DNA from: Arthrobacter sp. ZGTC131
GTDB taxonomy: Bacteria > Actinomycetota > Actinomycetes > Actinomycetales > Micrococcaceae
Direction: 5' to 3'
NCBI RefSeq assembly: GCF_002929275.1
Contig: NZ_PJIK01000001.1
Location: 62,001 to 126,000, forward strand
Length of the DNA stretch: 64,000 nt
Shown one piece after another: positions 37,201 through 45,600 of this stretch. The stretch's first letter is position 1, and every line of letters starts with the position of its first letter. The translations under genes were made by a program, and so were the position numbers. The notes beneath the pieces are model-generated. The model was not told where the DNA came from and did not search any database. It saw only the letters and a program-made list of their open reading frames with translations.

Positions 37201-40200
37201 CAGCGTCCCTTGGCTGTGGAGGACAGCATCACCGTTCTCCCGGGGCGGCACGTGGCAGTGGACGTGCTGGCCAACGACTCCGACCCCGACGGCGACAATC
37301 TCACCCTCGCAGCCAACCGACTGGAAGCCGCCCCGGAACTGAAGGCCGGGGTCGTTGACGGACGCGTGCAGCTCACCGCCCCGCCGGCCTCCGGATCCGC
37401 CACGGCCGTTGTCCGGTACGAGATCAGCGACGGCCGCGGTGGCACCGCCGTCGGAACGCTCAAAGTCCAGGTGCGCAGCGACGCCGCCACGTTGGCGCCG
37501 ATCGCCCGGGACGACCGGGTGACGTTCGCCGAGACCCTCGGCAAGGCCGTCGTCGAAGTTCCCGTCCTGAAGAACGACGAAGACCCGGACGGCGTGGCCG
37601 CCGAACTGAAGATAACCTTCCCGGAGGCGGCACCCACTGCCAGCATCTCGGCTCCCGGCAAGGTCGCGGTGCGGCTGGAAAGCCAGCCGCAGATCATCGC
37701 GTACACCGTCACCGACGTTGACAAGCTCAGCTCAACGGCGTTCATCCTGGTACCCGGCCTTGAAGGGCAGGGGCCCGCATTGCGGAGCACCCCGCCGTTG
37801 GAAGTGGTCAGCGGCCAGCAACTGACCATGAACCTGCGGGACCTGGTGGTCGTCCGTCCCGGCAAGAGCCCCCGCATCACCCAGGACTCCAAGGTCCAGG
37901 CGGTCGCTTCCAATGGAGCGCCGCTGGTGAAGGACGCCACCACCATCGTGTTCACATCCGCCGACGACTACGCAGGCCCCGCAGCAGTTTCCCTCGAGGT
38001 CACCGACGGCGTGAGCGTTGACGATCCGGACGGGCGGACGGCGGTACTGACCATCGGCATCACGGTCCTGCCCGATCAGGCCCGCAACCATCCGCCGACT
38101 TTCCCCTCGAGCACCGTGGACGCCGCGGTGGGCGAGGAAGCCACCCTGGACCTGCGCCAGGTGGCTACCGACGTCGACGAAGCAGACAAGGACAAACTCA
38201 CCTTTGCGCTGCAGGGGACGCCGCCCGCCGGGATCAAGGTGGCCCTGGACGGCAGCCTCTTTAGGGCCACCGTAGGCGGCGCGGCCAAGGGGAGCACGCT
38301 GACCGTGCGCGTCACCGTCTCCGACGGGCGCAGCGCACCCGTTGCAGGCGCCGTGGAGGTCCGCGTGGTCGCGTCGAAGCGTCCGCTCGCCGCAGCGAAC
38401 GACGACATCATCGCCAGCGCCCGGGCCGGGCAATCCGAGCGCGTACCGGTGCTGGACAACGACATTAACCCCTTCCCGGAATCCCCACTGAAAATCCTGA
38501 GCGCCGCCGTCGAGACTGGAACGGGCACGGCCGCTGTGGAGGGCGACGTCGTCGTGGTGACGCCCTCCGAGAAGTTCGTGGGCACCATGGTGGTCCGCTA
38601 CCGGGTCCAGGACAAAACCCAGGACGGGGAACGCGAAATTGACGGCCGCATCCGGCTCACCGTCAAGGACAAACCGGATGCTCCGTCCACGCCGACGGTC
38701 GGGGAGGTGCGTGACCGCACCGTTGTCCTCAACTGGTCGCCTCCCGCCAACAACGGGGCCGCGATCACCGGCTACAAGGTCAGCGGCAGCGGAGGGTTCT
38801 CGCAGCAGTGCCCTGCCACCACCTGCACGCTCACCGGACTGACCAACAACGTGGAATACACATTCACCGTGGTAGCCACGAACGAAGTGGGCGACTCGGC
38901 ACCGTCCCCTGGTTCCGCCCCGGCCCGGCCCGACGCGAAGCCGGACACCCCGGCTGCGCCAGCGCTGGTTTTCGGCGACAAGTCCCTCACGGTGAACTGG
39001 GTACCTCCGAAGAGCAACGGCTCACCGGTGGAGAGCTACAACCTGGAGATCTCACCGGCACCTCCGGCCGGGAACATCCGGGCAAGCAACATCACGGGAA
39101 CGTCCTACCGATGGGTGGGCCTGCAGAACGGGACGCCCTACCAGGTCAGGATCCAGGCATCCAACAAGGCGCCGGACCCCTCGGAATGGAGCGCCTACTC
39201 CGCCAGCGGCATTCCGGCCGGCGTTCCGGGCGCCCCGGGCAAGCCCAGCACCACCCGGTCCACCTCGGGCGGATCGGAATCGATCATGATGGTGTCATGG
39301 GCTCCGGCGGCGAACAACGGCGCCTCCATCGACACGTACACCGTCAACGCAATTCAGGGAGGATCCACGGTAGCGAGCAACACGGTGTCCGGCAGCCAGC
39401 TGAGCCTGCCTGTGACCGTCGGCAACTCGGCCACGGATTACACCTTCACCGTGGTGGCCAAAAACAAGGCAGGTACTTCGGCGGCCAGTCCCCCGTCGGA
39501 CCCCCGCCGTGCTTTCGGCACGCCCGGTGCCGTCCCCGGCATCCGCGCCGATCCTCTCGATAACGCCGTGCAGCTTTCCTTTGGTGCGGCCGCGGGCAAC
39601 GGTGCGACGCCGAGCTACCAGTACCAGGTCAACGGAAGCAGCTTCATGGCCGTGCCGTCCGACAAGGTCATCCGGACCGGTGTGCCCAACAACGGCAACT
39701 ACACCATCGGAGTGCGCGCCGTGAACAGCATGGATGGCGCAACCTACGAAGGGCCTGTCGGCAACTCCAACCAGGTGACGCCGTACGGCAAACCGCACGC
39801 GGCGAGCATTAACCCCGTTACTGTCACCACGACAGTAAGGTTCGACGTCGGCGCCGTGGTCAACAACGGACGCCAGGTCGTGGCACTGGAGTACCAGTCA
39901 TCGGACGGGAAGTCAGGCAGCTTGGGCGCAGGAGGAGGATCGGTCACTACCGGCAATGGGTACGACCAGTCGATCTCCATCACCGTTACGGTCGTGGATG
40001 ACCTCGGCCAGCGCACGGCCGTCTCGGCAACCGGAAGGACAGCTCCGGCAAAGTATCTCGTGGTGGACAACGGCACGGCGAGTCCAGGTACCTGCGAATG
40101 GCCCACAAACGGGACATCCGCACCGGACACGGCGGCGAACTGCGCCGCGGGCGGCGGAACTTTCGTTGCGCAGGGCACCCGGGTGCAGGTCCAGTGCGTG

Positions 40201-40344
40201 ACCACCGGTGCGGCCTACACCATCTACGACGGCGCGACCGGCCGTCCCACCGGGAACACCAGCAACGTTTGGTACAAGGTGATCAACGACCTCTGGATCC
40301 GCCCGACTGACGGACCCGTGGATTCGGGGGTTCCGGCCTGCTGA
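34267..40344 (+). CDS. Giant surface protein with tandem Ig-like/cadherin-like and fibronectin III domains
   Basis: 2025 aa. One membrane helix (about residues 20-40); no cleavable signal or sorting motif is seen, so it is probably held by this N-terminal anchor. Residues about 45-370 resemble a beta-propeller. About eleven Ig-like modules follow (400-1465), marked by repeats such as LPVLDNDSDPDGD, ALANDSDPDGG and DVLANDSDPDGD, then four fibronectin III domains (1470-1850). The C-terminal 90 residues (VQVQCVTTGAAYTIYDG, VWYKVINDLWIRPTDG) look like a small SH3-like domain with Cys pairs. ATG at 34285 is another start. In many Actinobacteria a similar giant heads a MoxR-DUF58-transglutaminase-PP2C cluster; none follows here. 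Confidence 0.85.
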   Translation: MRLGGRMRLRSWARAKKQALASATTFSAVGLLIAAAVIHPGFTTAHIDLNDGGVWVTNSDMNLVGHLNFQSKTLDGGLMAASADFDVLQHSSSVLVSDRGNASLGRVKVADVTLEPPQQLPGGAVPAFGEKTVALADPGSGRLWVTQSSMLGSIDFDAQEPAVSNAQGIVAAVGADDVVHAVDPARSEVTSLRVNGAGGVEDRNTVQYEPIRNKENVQIAAVGDKPVLFDAEAGTLHLPAGRVAQLPDAADAKLQQSGPASDFVAIATKKALIKQPLDGSAATAVELGTSGTPATPVNVNGCVYAAWSGAGKYLRECTNAADSSNADIPGASARSNLVFRVNRDVVVLNDITSGNVWLVTENMRLVANWDEIIPPPDKTEAQDDPAADDNPVETLPDRTKENRPPSAADDQFGVRPGRTTLLPVLDNDSDPDGDVLTVQLQGDNPAVGSVQAVYDGTGLQVKVPDNATGTSQFQYLASDGRGGTAGAKVTLTVKDPASNEPPKQKRVPTIILEQGKSISQNVLTDWTDPDGDDLLLLGARPTGERDQVRTRADGLLTFQDVGSALGKKQVAITVSDGRDQVEGTVVVDVRAKGDLPPKANADHVSGTAGQDILVSPLKNDSDPTGEGLRLTRVAGAPEQAITPDYQAGTFTFRAVNPGTYYVTYLVTNGPESSEGLVRIDVNAAGAKRGDPVAVADLALLPVGGEVLLDALANDSDPDGGVLVIQSVGLPRNSAVAVAVVNHQILRITDVRGLTAPTSLTYTMSNGVASATGQVTILPIPAPAKLLPPVAAPDEITVRANDVATIAVLANDSHPNAAKLRLKPVLVQGIGPAQGLLAVSGDVLRFKAGAAGGTVHAIYAVAGPDGQEDSAQVTIHIRGEGTNSRPLPQHVTGRVVAGNTTRIAIPLDGIDPDGDSVTLVGLEQAPRKGTAVVGAHYVEYTAPTNAAGQDTFSYVVEDRFGARSTARVSVGIAPALGSNQRPLAVEDSITVLPGRHVAVDVLANDSDPDGDNLTLAANRLEAAPELKAGVVDGRVQLTAPPASGSATAVVRYEISDGRGGTAVGTLKVQVRSDAATLAPIARDDRVTFAETLGKAVVEVPVLKNDEDPDGVAAELKITFPEAAPTASISAPGKVAVRLESQPQIIAYTVTDVDKLSSTAFILVPGLEGQGPALRSTPPLEVVSGQQLTMNLRDLVVVRPGKSPRITQDSKVQAVASNGAPLVKDATTIVFTSADDYAGPAAVSLEVTDGVSVDDPDGRTAVLTIGITVLPDQARNHPPTFPSSTVDAAVGEEATLDLRQVATDVDEADKDKLTFALQGTPPAGIKVALDGSLFRATVGGAAKGSTLTVRVTVSDGRSAPVAGAVEVRVVASKRPLAAANDDIIASARAGQSERVPVLDNDINPFPESPLKILSAAVETGTGTAAVEGDVVVVTPSEKFVGTMVVRYRVQDKTQDGEREIDGRIRLTVKDKPDAPSTPTVGEVRDRTVVLNWSPPANNGAAITGYKVSGSGGFSQQCPATTCTLTGLTNNVEYTFTVVATNEVGDSAPSPGSAPARPDAKPDTPAAPALVFGDKSLTVNWVPPKSNGSPVESYNLEISPAPPAGNIRASNITGTSYRWVGLQNGTPYQVRIQASNKAPDPSEWSAYSASGIPAGVPGAPGKPSTTRSTSGGSESIMMVSWAPAANNGASIDTYTVNAIQGGSTVASNTVSGSQLSLPVTVGNSATDYTFTVVAKNKAGTSAASPPSDPRRAFGTPGAVPGIRADPLDNAVQLSFGAAAGNGATPSYQYQVNGSSFMAVPSDKVIRTGVPNNGNYTIGVRAVNSMDGATYEGPVGNSNQVTPYGKPHAASINPVTVTTTVRFDVGAVVNNGRQVVALEYQSSDGKSGSLGAGGGSVTTGNGYDQSISITVTVVDDLGQRTAVSATGRTAPAKYLVVDNGTASPGTCEWPTNGTSAPDTAANCAAGGGTFVAQGTRVQVQCVTTGAAYTIYDGATGRPTGNTSNVWYKVINDLWIRPTDGPVDSGVPAC

Positions 40345-40475
40345 TGGAGCTCTCGCTGACGCTGGGGAGTCCAAAGCCCGAGAAATCCCGATGCTTATGT
40401 CGAACAGGGTGACGGGATTCCGATCCTGCTGGCGAGGGAATAACCTCCCGCGCTGAACGTTACACCTAGCGATAG

Positions 40476-40503
40476 ATGCAAATGCATGTAAATCGCATAT
40501 AGT
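40476..40503 (+). promoter_or_regulatory. Putative promoter and MarR operator of the monooxygenase-MarR pair
   Basis: AT-rich stretch in a GC-rich region: the palindrome ATGCA-AA-TGCAT (40476-40487) lies just before a -10 TATAGT (40498-40503). The downstream MarR protein is the natural candidate to bind it. Confidence 0.5.
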
Positions 40504-40543
40504 GGTAACAGGCACGGACACCCCGGCAAACGAAAGGCTCATC

Positions 40544-41692
40544 ATGCAGATCGGCGTATTCAGCGTCAGCGACATCACCACCGACCCCACCACGGGCCGC
40601 ACACCCAGCGAGCACGAGCGCATCAAGGCGTCGGTGGCGATCGCCAAGAAGGTCGAAGAAATCGGCATGGATGTCTACGCCCTCGGCGAGCACCACAACC
40701 GCCCATTCTTCTCCTCCTCGCCGACCACCACACTGGCGTACATCGCCGCCCAGACGGAGCGCATCACGCTCTCCACGGCCACCACGCTGATCACCACGAA
40801 CGATCCCGTGAAGATCGCCGAGGACTTTGCCATGCTGCAGCACCTCGCCGACGGCCGCGTGGACCTGGTTCTGGGGCGCGGCAACACGGCTCCGGTCTAC
40901 CCCTGGTTCGGCAAGAACATCCAGGACGGGATCGAGCTGGCGATCGAGAACTACAGCCTGCTGCGCCGTCTGTGGGACGAGGACACCGTCAACTGGTCCG
41001 GGAAATTCCGCACACCGCTGCAGAACTTCACCTCCACGCCGCGCCCGCTCGACGGCGTCGCCCCCTTCGTCTGGCACGGCTCCATCCGTACGCCGCAGAT
41101 TGCGGAAGTGGCGGCGTACTACGGCGACGGCTTCTTCGCGAACAACATCTTCTGGCCGAAGGAGCACTACCAGCAGCTGATCGGCCTGTACCGCGAGCGC
41201 TACGAGCACTACGGGCACGGCAAGGCGGACCAGGCGATTGTGGGCCTGGGCGGGCAGTTCTTCATGCGCAAGAACTCGCAGGATGCCGTCAAGGAATTCC
41301 GCCCCTACTTCGACAACGCCCCCGTCTACGGCCACGGCCCCTCGCTCGAGGACTTCACCTCGCAGACCCCGCTGACGGTCGGCAGCCCGCAGGAGGTCAT
41401 CGAAAAGACGCTCTCGTTCCGCGAATTCTTCGGTGACTACCAGCGCCAGCTGTTCCTCATCGACCATGCAGGCCTGCCGCTGAAGACCGTCCTGGAGCAG
41501 CTGGACCTGTTTGGCGAAGAGGTCCTGCCCGTGCTGCGCAAGGAGTATGCCGCGCTCAAGCCGGCCCACGTGCCGGATCCGCCCACGCACGCCGGGCGCG
41601 TGGCGGCAAGGATCGCCGCGGAGAACGCCGCCGCGGACACTCAATCCGGTCAGGATGCAGCCTCCGCCGCTCCCGCCGCACGGGAGGCGTAA
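40544..41692 (+). CDS. LLM-class flavin-dependent monooxygenase (CE1758-like)
   Basis: Luciferase-like FMNH2-dependent oxidoreductase, 382 aa. ATG of MQIGVFSVSDIT is preceded by AAAGG; a GTG 42 nt upstream is unlikely. The TIM-barrel signature appears: DVYALGEHHNRPFFSSSPTT, ITLSTATTLITTNDPVKIAEDFAMLQHLADGRVDLVLGRG and YYGDGFFANNIFW. The substrate is unknown. It overlaps the MarR gene by one base (TAATG), a tight two-gene operon; the regulator probably senses the substrate or product. Confidence 0.93.
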   Translation: MQIGVFSVSDITTDPTTGRTPSEHERIKASVAIAKKVEEIGMDVYALGEHHNRPFFSSSPTTTLAYIAAQTERITLSTATTLITTNDPVKIAEDFAMLQHLADGRVDLVLGRGNTAPVYPWFGKNIQDGIELAIENYSLLRRLWDEDTVNWSGKFRTPLQNFTSTPRPLDGVAPFVWHGSIRTPQIAEVAAYYGDGFFANNIFWPKEHYQQLIGLYRERYEHYGHGKADQAIVGLGGQFFMRKNSQDAVKEFRPYFDNAPVYGHGPSLEDFTSQTPLTVGSPQEVIEKTLSFREFFGDYQRQLFLIDHAGLPLKTVLEQLDLFGEEVLPVLRKEYAALKPAHVPDPPTHAGRVAARIAAENAAADTQSGQDAASAAPAAREA

Positions 41693-42159
41693 TGACCGCC
41701 CGGACGGCACCGGCGGCGTCTCCGGTGCGCCTGGCCGCCGAGACCTGGGAGTCACTGTTCCGGGCGCAGGTTGCCGTGATGCGCCGGCTGCAGTCCGGAC
41801 CGGCCTTCAAGGACCTGGCCGTGAACGAGTACGACGTCCTGTTCACTCTGTCCCGGTGCCCGTCCGGACGGCTGCGCCTGAATGAGCTCAACGACCACGT
41901 GCTCCTGAGCCAGTCCAGCCTCAGCAGGCTGGTTGACCGGCTGGAGAAGCGCGGCCTGGTGGAACGGTCGCCTGCGCCGAACGACGGCCGCGGGGTACTG
42001 CTGAAGCTGACGGGCGCGGGCGCCGAGCTGCAAAAGCAGATAGGCCGCGAGCACGTCCGGGACATAGCTGAACTGGTCGGCCCGGCGCTGACAGCGGCGG
42101 AGCAGAGGGAGCTCCTGAGGCTGACGGAGAAGCTGCGCACTTCACTTCCGCCGCGGTAG
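41692..42159 (+). CDS. MarR-family transcriptional regulator
   Basis: 155 aa. Helix-turn-helix segment RLNELNDHVLLSQSSLSRLVDRLEKRGLVER and wing APNDGRGVLLKLTGAG at about residues 58-110. Translation start overlaps the stop of the monooxygenase gene, so the two proteins are made together. Likely controls its own operon through the AT-rich palindrome at 40476. A Ser/Arg-rich antisense frame is only a shadow. Confidence 0.93.
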   Translation: MTARTAPAASPVRLAAETWESLFRAQVAVMRRLQSGPAFKDLAVNEYDVLFTLSRCPSGRLRLNELNDHVLLSQSSLSRLVDRLEKRGLVERSPAPNDGRGVLLKLTGAGAELQKQIGREHVRDIAELVGPALTAAEQRELLRLTEKLRTSLPPR

Positions 42160-42215
42160 GCGGGCTGACCGCCTCTGGCGGCGGGCCGCCGGTGGCCGCG
42201 CCGGCGCGCCTTCCG

Positions 42216-43022
42216 CTAGTGAATCACGGTCAGTTTGTCGGGATCCTCGCCCGGCAGCTCACCGTTGACCACCGCGGTGACGCGCATCTCCCGGAGGGAC
42301 AGGCTGCCGCCAACGGTGGACAGGAACGCCGTGTCGGAGGAATCGCGTCCGGCCGTGATCCGCACCATCGACTCCCGCGGTGCCAGGCCGGTGGGGTCGA
42401 TCACGTGCCAGGCCCCATTGATGTGGGCCTCGGCCACGGCGTGGAAGTCCATCGGCGACAGGCCCGGGGCGTACACCGCGGCCAGCCGTGCAGGAACGTT
42501 CTTTGCGCGCAGCAGGGAAATGGCCAGGTGGGCATAGTCCCGGCACACTCCTCGCCGGTTCAACAGTGTTTCCACGGCGCCGTCAATGCCGCGCGAAGAA
42601 CCGCTGACGTAGCGGAGTTCATTGAATACCCAGTTGCGCACCGCTTGCAGGAGTTCCTCGCCCTGGAACCCGCCGAACTCCGCATAGGACGTGGGGAGCA
42701 GCCGGTCGGATTCCGCGTAGCGGCTCGGCCGGACATAGCGGATGAGCTCCATGAGGGAAGCCTCCTCCGGCTCGGCAAAGCCGGCAACTGTGGCCGTGTA
42801 GTCGACGGTGACCTCTGTGGGATCGGCAAACTCCATGTAGTGGAACCTGCCCCCGTGGTGGTCGGAAAGCTCCGTCAACGGAACCGTGCCGTCCGCGGCG
42901 GTCACCGAAAGAGTCTCGTCGAGGGAGGCGTAGCCGCGGTTCCTGGCCACGGAAATGGCCAGTGCCACCTTCGTATCGGCCACGGTCTTGAAGACCAGGC
43001 GGGCAGCGACAGTGCGTTCCAA
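42216..43022 (-). CDS. Transglutaminase-like cysteine protease-family protein
   Basis: 268 aa, cytoplasmic (no signal seen). TTG start with CCGGAG upstream. An N-terminal bacterial transglutaminase-associated beta domain is followed by the transglutaminase core: catalytic Cys in RRGVCRDYAHLAISLLRA (about residue 165), His in MDFHAVAEAHINGAW and Asp in HVIDPTGLAP, a complete triad. Family members act as proteases, amidases or cross-linkers; no partner such as a DUF403/DUF404 pair is adjacent. Convergent with the MarR gene. Confidence 0.88.
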   Translation of the reverse strand: MERTVAARLVFKTVADTKVALAISVARNRGYASLDETLSVTAADGTVPLTELSDHHGGRFHYMEFADPTEVTVDYTATVAGFAEPEEASLMELIRYVRPSRYAESDRLLPTSYAEFGGFQGEELLQAVRNWVFNELRYVSGSSRGIDGAVETLLNRRGVCRDYAHLAISLLRAKNVPARLAAVYAPGLSPMDFHAVAEAHINGAWHVIDPTGLAPRESMVRITAGRDSSDTAFLSTVGGSLSLREMRVTAVVNGELPGEDPDKLTVIH

Positions 43023-43095
43023 TGTAACTCCGGGGTGTGAGGTAGCGTCAGCCAGTCACGGCTGCGGACCCGGGGGGTGTGCCGAGGCAGCGGGA

Positions 43096-43884
43096 CTAGT
43101 TCTTGATCTCCAGAGACATTAGCATCCGCTGGACATTCGCGAACTCGGAGCCCTTGTTGACGTAGCCGGCAGCCTGGTCCAACGTGTCGAAGGCCTTCGC
43201 GGGCGCAACTTTTTCGTCCGGTGCGAATGGCTTCAGCGAGCGCACATCGCTGAAGGAGTAGTTCCCCTTGCCCGGGAGTCCGCGGACCACGTTCTGCAGC
43301 TGGCACGCCTTGGAGTCGGCGCCGCCCACCAGGTTGGTGATCCCGTAGGAGCCGAAGAAGCGGTAGCCCTGGATGACCCTGAACACCACGTGCGGGGCGA
43401 TGGTCCCTTCGCCGCCGCTATGGGGCAGCTCAACCGGCACGCTGCTGACCACAACGTAGGGCTTCCTGGCGGCGGTGGCGCATGTGCCCGCGACGGCGTC
43501 CGGCAGGCCGGTCTGCAGCGTGGCCAGGTAAGTCCCCTCCGCGTCCTTGACTTCGACCTTCACGGCGCCGGGCAGAGTTCCCTTGTCCGGATCCACCGAC
43601 TGTGCGATCCAGCCTTGCGGTAATTCGAAGCTGACCGTCTTGGCGGAGTCGGAAAAGTCTTTCCATGCCGACGCCGTTGCCCCGGGCGATTCGGACGGCC
43701 CGGTAGCGGTGGCTGACGGAGTTGAGGTTCCGCCCGTGGCGCCGGGCGTCGGGCTGCTGGTGCCGGGCTCGGCAGTCCATGCCGGCGCACCCTTGCCCTC
43801 GCTGCTGCAGCCGGCCATGAGTCCCGCCGCCAGCAACGTGATGGTGGCGATGATTGCCCCGCGGGAAGAAGTGATCCCTGTCAT
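43096..43884 (-). CDS. Hypothetical lipoprotein
   Basis: 262 aa. Lipobox LMAGCSSEG near residue 25; a Ser/Thr/Pro/Gly-rich linker (about 30-75) leads to a globular domain (KTVSFELPQGWIAQSVDPDKG, PHVVFRVIQGYRFFGSYGITN) ending with LMSLEIKN. I do not recognise the family; a role at the outer face of the membrane is likely. TAGGCT is 6 nt upstream of the ATG with GGAGG overlapping the gap, so both a leaderless and a ribosome-site reading are possible. Confidence 0.8.
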   Translation of the reverse strand: MTGITSSRGAIIATITLLAAGLMAGCSSEGKGAPAWTAEPGTSSPTPGATGGTSTPSATATGPSESPGATASAWKDFSDSAKTVSFELPQGWIAQSVDPDKGTLPGAVKVEVKDAEGTYLATLQTGLPDAVAGTCATAARKPYVVVSSVPVELPHSGGEGTIAPHVVFRVIQGYRFFGSYGITNLVGGADSKACQLQNVVRGLPGKGNYSFSDVRSLKPFAPDEKVAPAKAFDTLDQAAGYVNKGSEFANVQRMLMSLEIKN

Positions 43885-43987
43885 GCCTCCAGCCTAGCCG
43901 CGACGCCGTGATCCCCCGCTGACCGTCTCCGCGTTTCGCATCCGGACCCGGGCTTTCGGAACCGGAAAGAGGGCTAGGCTGGGGGAT

Positions 43988-44650
43988 ATGGCCAATGATG
44001 AGCTGGACACGGCGGAGAAAACCCTGGCGGGCATGTCCGCCGTCGACATCGCGGACTGGCGGCTGCGAACATTTGCCCTCTATGACACCGTCCGCAAAAT
44101 CGCCGCCGACAGCCCGGACGAAGCCCATGCCTACTGGCGCCAGGAACGGGACCGCATGTTCGCCACCCATCCGGCATCCGCCCTCACCCCCGAGGCCAAG
44201 GCCAGCTTCTACGGGCTCAAGACGGCCGACTACGATCCCATCTACCGTTTCCACGTGCCCCTGACCAAGGAAGGCGCGGGGCGCGAAATGACCGTCGAAA
44301 CCGGCACGGACGGGCTGGTCAGGTTCGTCCGGCTCGGAACATTCGACCTGCCGGAGATGGGACAGCTGGCTGTCTGGAAAGTCCACGGCTACGGCGGCGG
44401 AATCTTCGTGCCGTTCCGCGACGCGACGGCAGGCCAGCCCGGGGGCAGCTACGGCGCAGGCCGGTACCTGCTGGATACCATCAAGGGCGCCTTCCACGGC
44501 GTGCGCGGCTCCGGGCCCGACGCCCAGTTCGTGCTCGACTTCAACTTCGCCTACAACCCGTCGTGCGCCTACAACGAGGCCTGGGCGTGCCCGCTCGCCG
44601 GCCCCGCCAACAGGCTGGCCGTCGAAATCCCGGTGGGCGAGCTCTACTGA
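43988..44650 (+). CDS. DUF1684 domain protein
   Basis: 220 aa, no signal. The recognisable core is WRQERDRMFATHPASALTPEAK, GLKTADYDPIYRFHV, FVPFRDATAGQPGGSYGAGRYLLD and FNFAYNPSCAYNEAWACPLAGPANRL, all conserved in DUF1684 proteins, which are typically predicted to be cytoplasmic with no assigned reaction. ATG follows TAGGCT by 7 nt, likely leaderless. It runs in the same direction as the FAH-family gene 46 bp downstream. Confidence 0.9.
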   Translation: MANDELDTAEKTLAGMSAVDIADWRLRTFALYDTVRKIAADSPDEAHAYWRQERDRMFATHPASALTPEAKASFYGLKTADYDPIYRFHVPLTKEGAGREMTVETGTDGLVRFVRLGTFDLPEMGQLAVWKVHGYGGGIFVPFRDATAGQPGGSYGAGRYLLDTIKGAFHGVRGSGPDAQFVLDFNFAYNPSCAYNEAWACPLAGPANRLAVEIPVGELY

Positions 44651-44696
44651 CCTCACGCTTTCCCAAGCGTTCCCGGCGGGCGCATACGATGGCTGA

Positions 44697-45566
44697 ATGA
44701 CCCCAGTTGCCCCGCGGCGGATCGCCCGCGTACGCCCGCTCGCCGAGCTCTCCCCCGCCGCCGAGCTCTCCCCCGCCACCAAGCCGAGCACCACCGCTGA
44801 GCAGTTCTTCGTCGCCAACAGCGCGCCTGATTTCGGCAGCGACGCCGGCCGGCTCTGGACCGTCGTCGACTCACCGTTTCCGGGCTCGCCCGCCAACGCG
44901 AACAGCGCGGCCCGCAGCGGCTGGGAACCAGGCTGCACCGTGAGCCAGGAAGACTTCACGTTCCTGGCCCCCAGCGCGCCGGCCAACGTCCTCGGCATGG
45001 CCCACAACACGGGACAGGCCGGCCGCGACCTGCCCGCGCAGGCATTCCACAAGGCCGCCACCAGCGTCATCGGCCCCGGCGATGCGATCGAACTGACTGC
45101 CGACGTCGGGCTGGTGGAGCCGGAAGCGGAACTGGCCGTCGTCGTCGGCCGGACTGCGAGGCGCCTGACCCTCGACGACGCACGGACCGCGGTGCTGGGC
45201 TACACGATCGCCAACGATGTCACGGCCCGGGACCTGCAGAAGTCGGACGAACTGTGGCTGAGCGCCAAGAGCCAGGACACGTTTACGCCTGCCGGCCCCT
45301 GGATCGTCACCGGCCTGGATGACGCCGACCTGCCCATTGGCGTCGTCCACAACGGTTCCGAACTGGCCACTGCGAGCACGGCGGACCTGGGCTGGAAGGT
45401 GGACGAGATCCTGGTCTACCTGAGCACGTTCATGACCCTGCACCCCGGAGACCTGGTCCTCACGGGCTTCCCGGCGGCCACGGCACCCCTACGGCCGGGG
45501 GACACTGTCACGTGCCGCGTGGGCGGAATCGGCGAACTCACCAATCCGGTCGCGGCGGCGCCGTAG
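44697..45566 (+). CDS. Fumarylacetoacetate hydrolase (FAH)-family protein
   Basis: 289 aa. Core has FLAPSAPANVLGMAHNTG, metal-binding VEPEAELAVVVGRTAR, YTIANDVTARDLQKSDELWLSAKSQDTFTPAGPWIV and DLVLTGFPAATAPLRPGD, typical of the FAH C-terminal domain that cleaves or decarboxylates beta-diketones and acylpyruvates. Near the N-terminus an 18-bp unit encoding ELSPAA is duplicated. TACGAT ends 6 nt before the ATG (leaderless type). Substrate unknown; no aromatic pathway is adjacent. Confidence 0.88.
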   Translation: MTPVAPRRIARVRPLAELSPAAELSPATKPSTTAEQFFVANSAPDFGSDAGRLWTVVDSPFPGSPANANSAARSGWEPGCTVSQEDFTFLAPSAPANVLGMAHNTGQAGRDLPAQAFHKAATSVIGPGDAIELTADVGLVEPEAELAVVVGRTARRLTLDDARTAVLGYTIANDVTARDLQKSDELWLSAKSQDTFTPAGPWIVTGLDDADLPIGVVHNGSELATASTADLGWKVDEILVYLSTFMTLHPGDLVLTGFPAATAPLRPGDTVTCRVGGIGELTNPVAAAP

Positions 45567-45600
45567 CTGGATCCGACCCCGCATGTGAAAGGCTGGGGCA

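Noticed and set aside
34267-40344. DNA-level tandem repeats in the giant gene, taken as CRISPR or satellite
   Set aside because: Repetition is at protein level only (Ig-like motifs); the DNA units are diverged with no constant spacer.
43430-45070. A 546-residue minus-strand frame across the lipoprotein, DUF1684 and FAH genes
   Set aside because: It crosses three gene boundaries and has no coherent domain.
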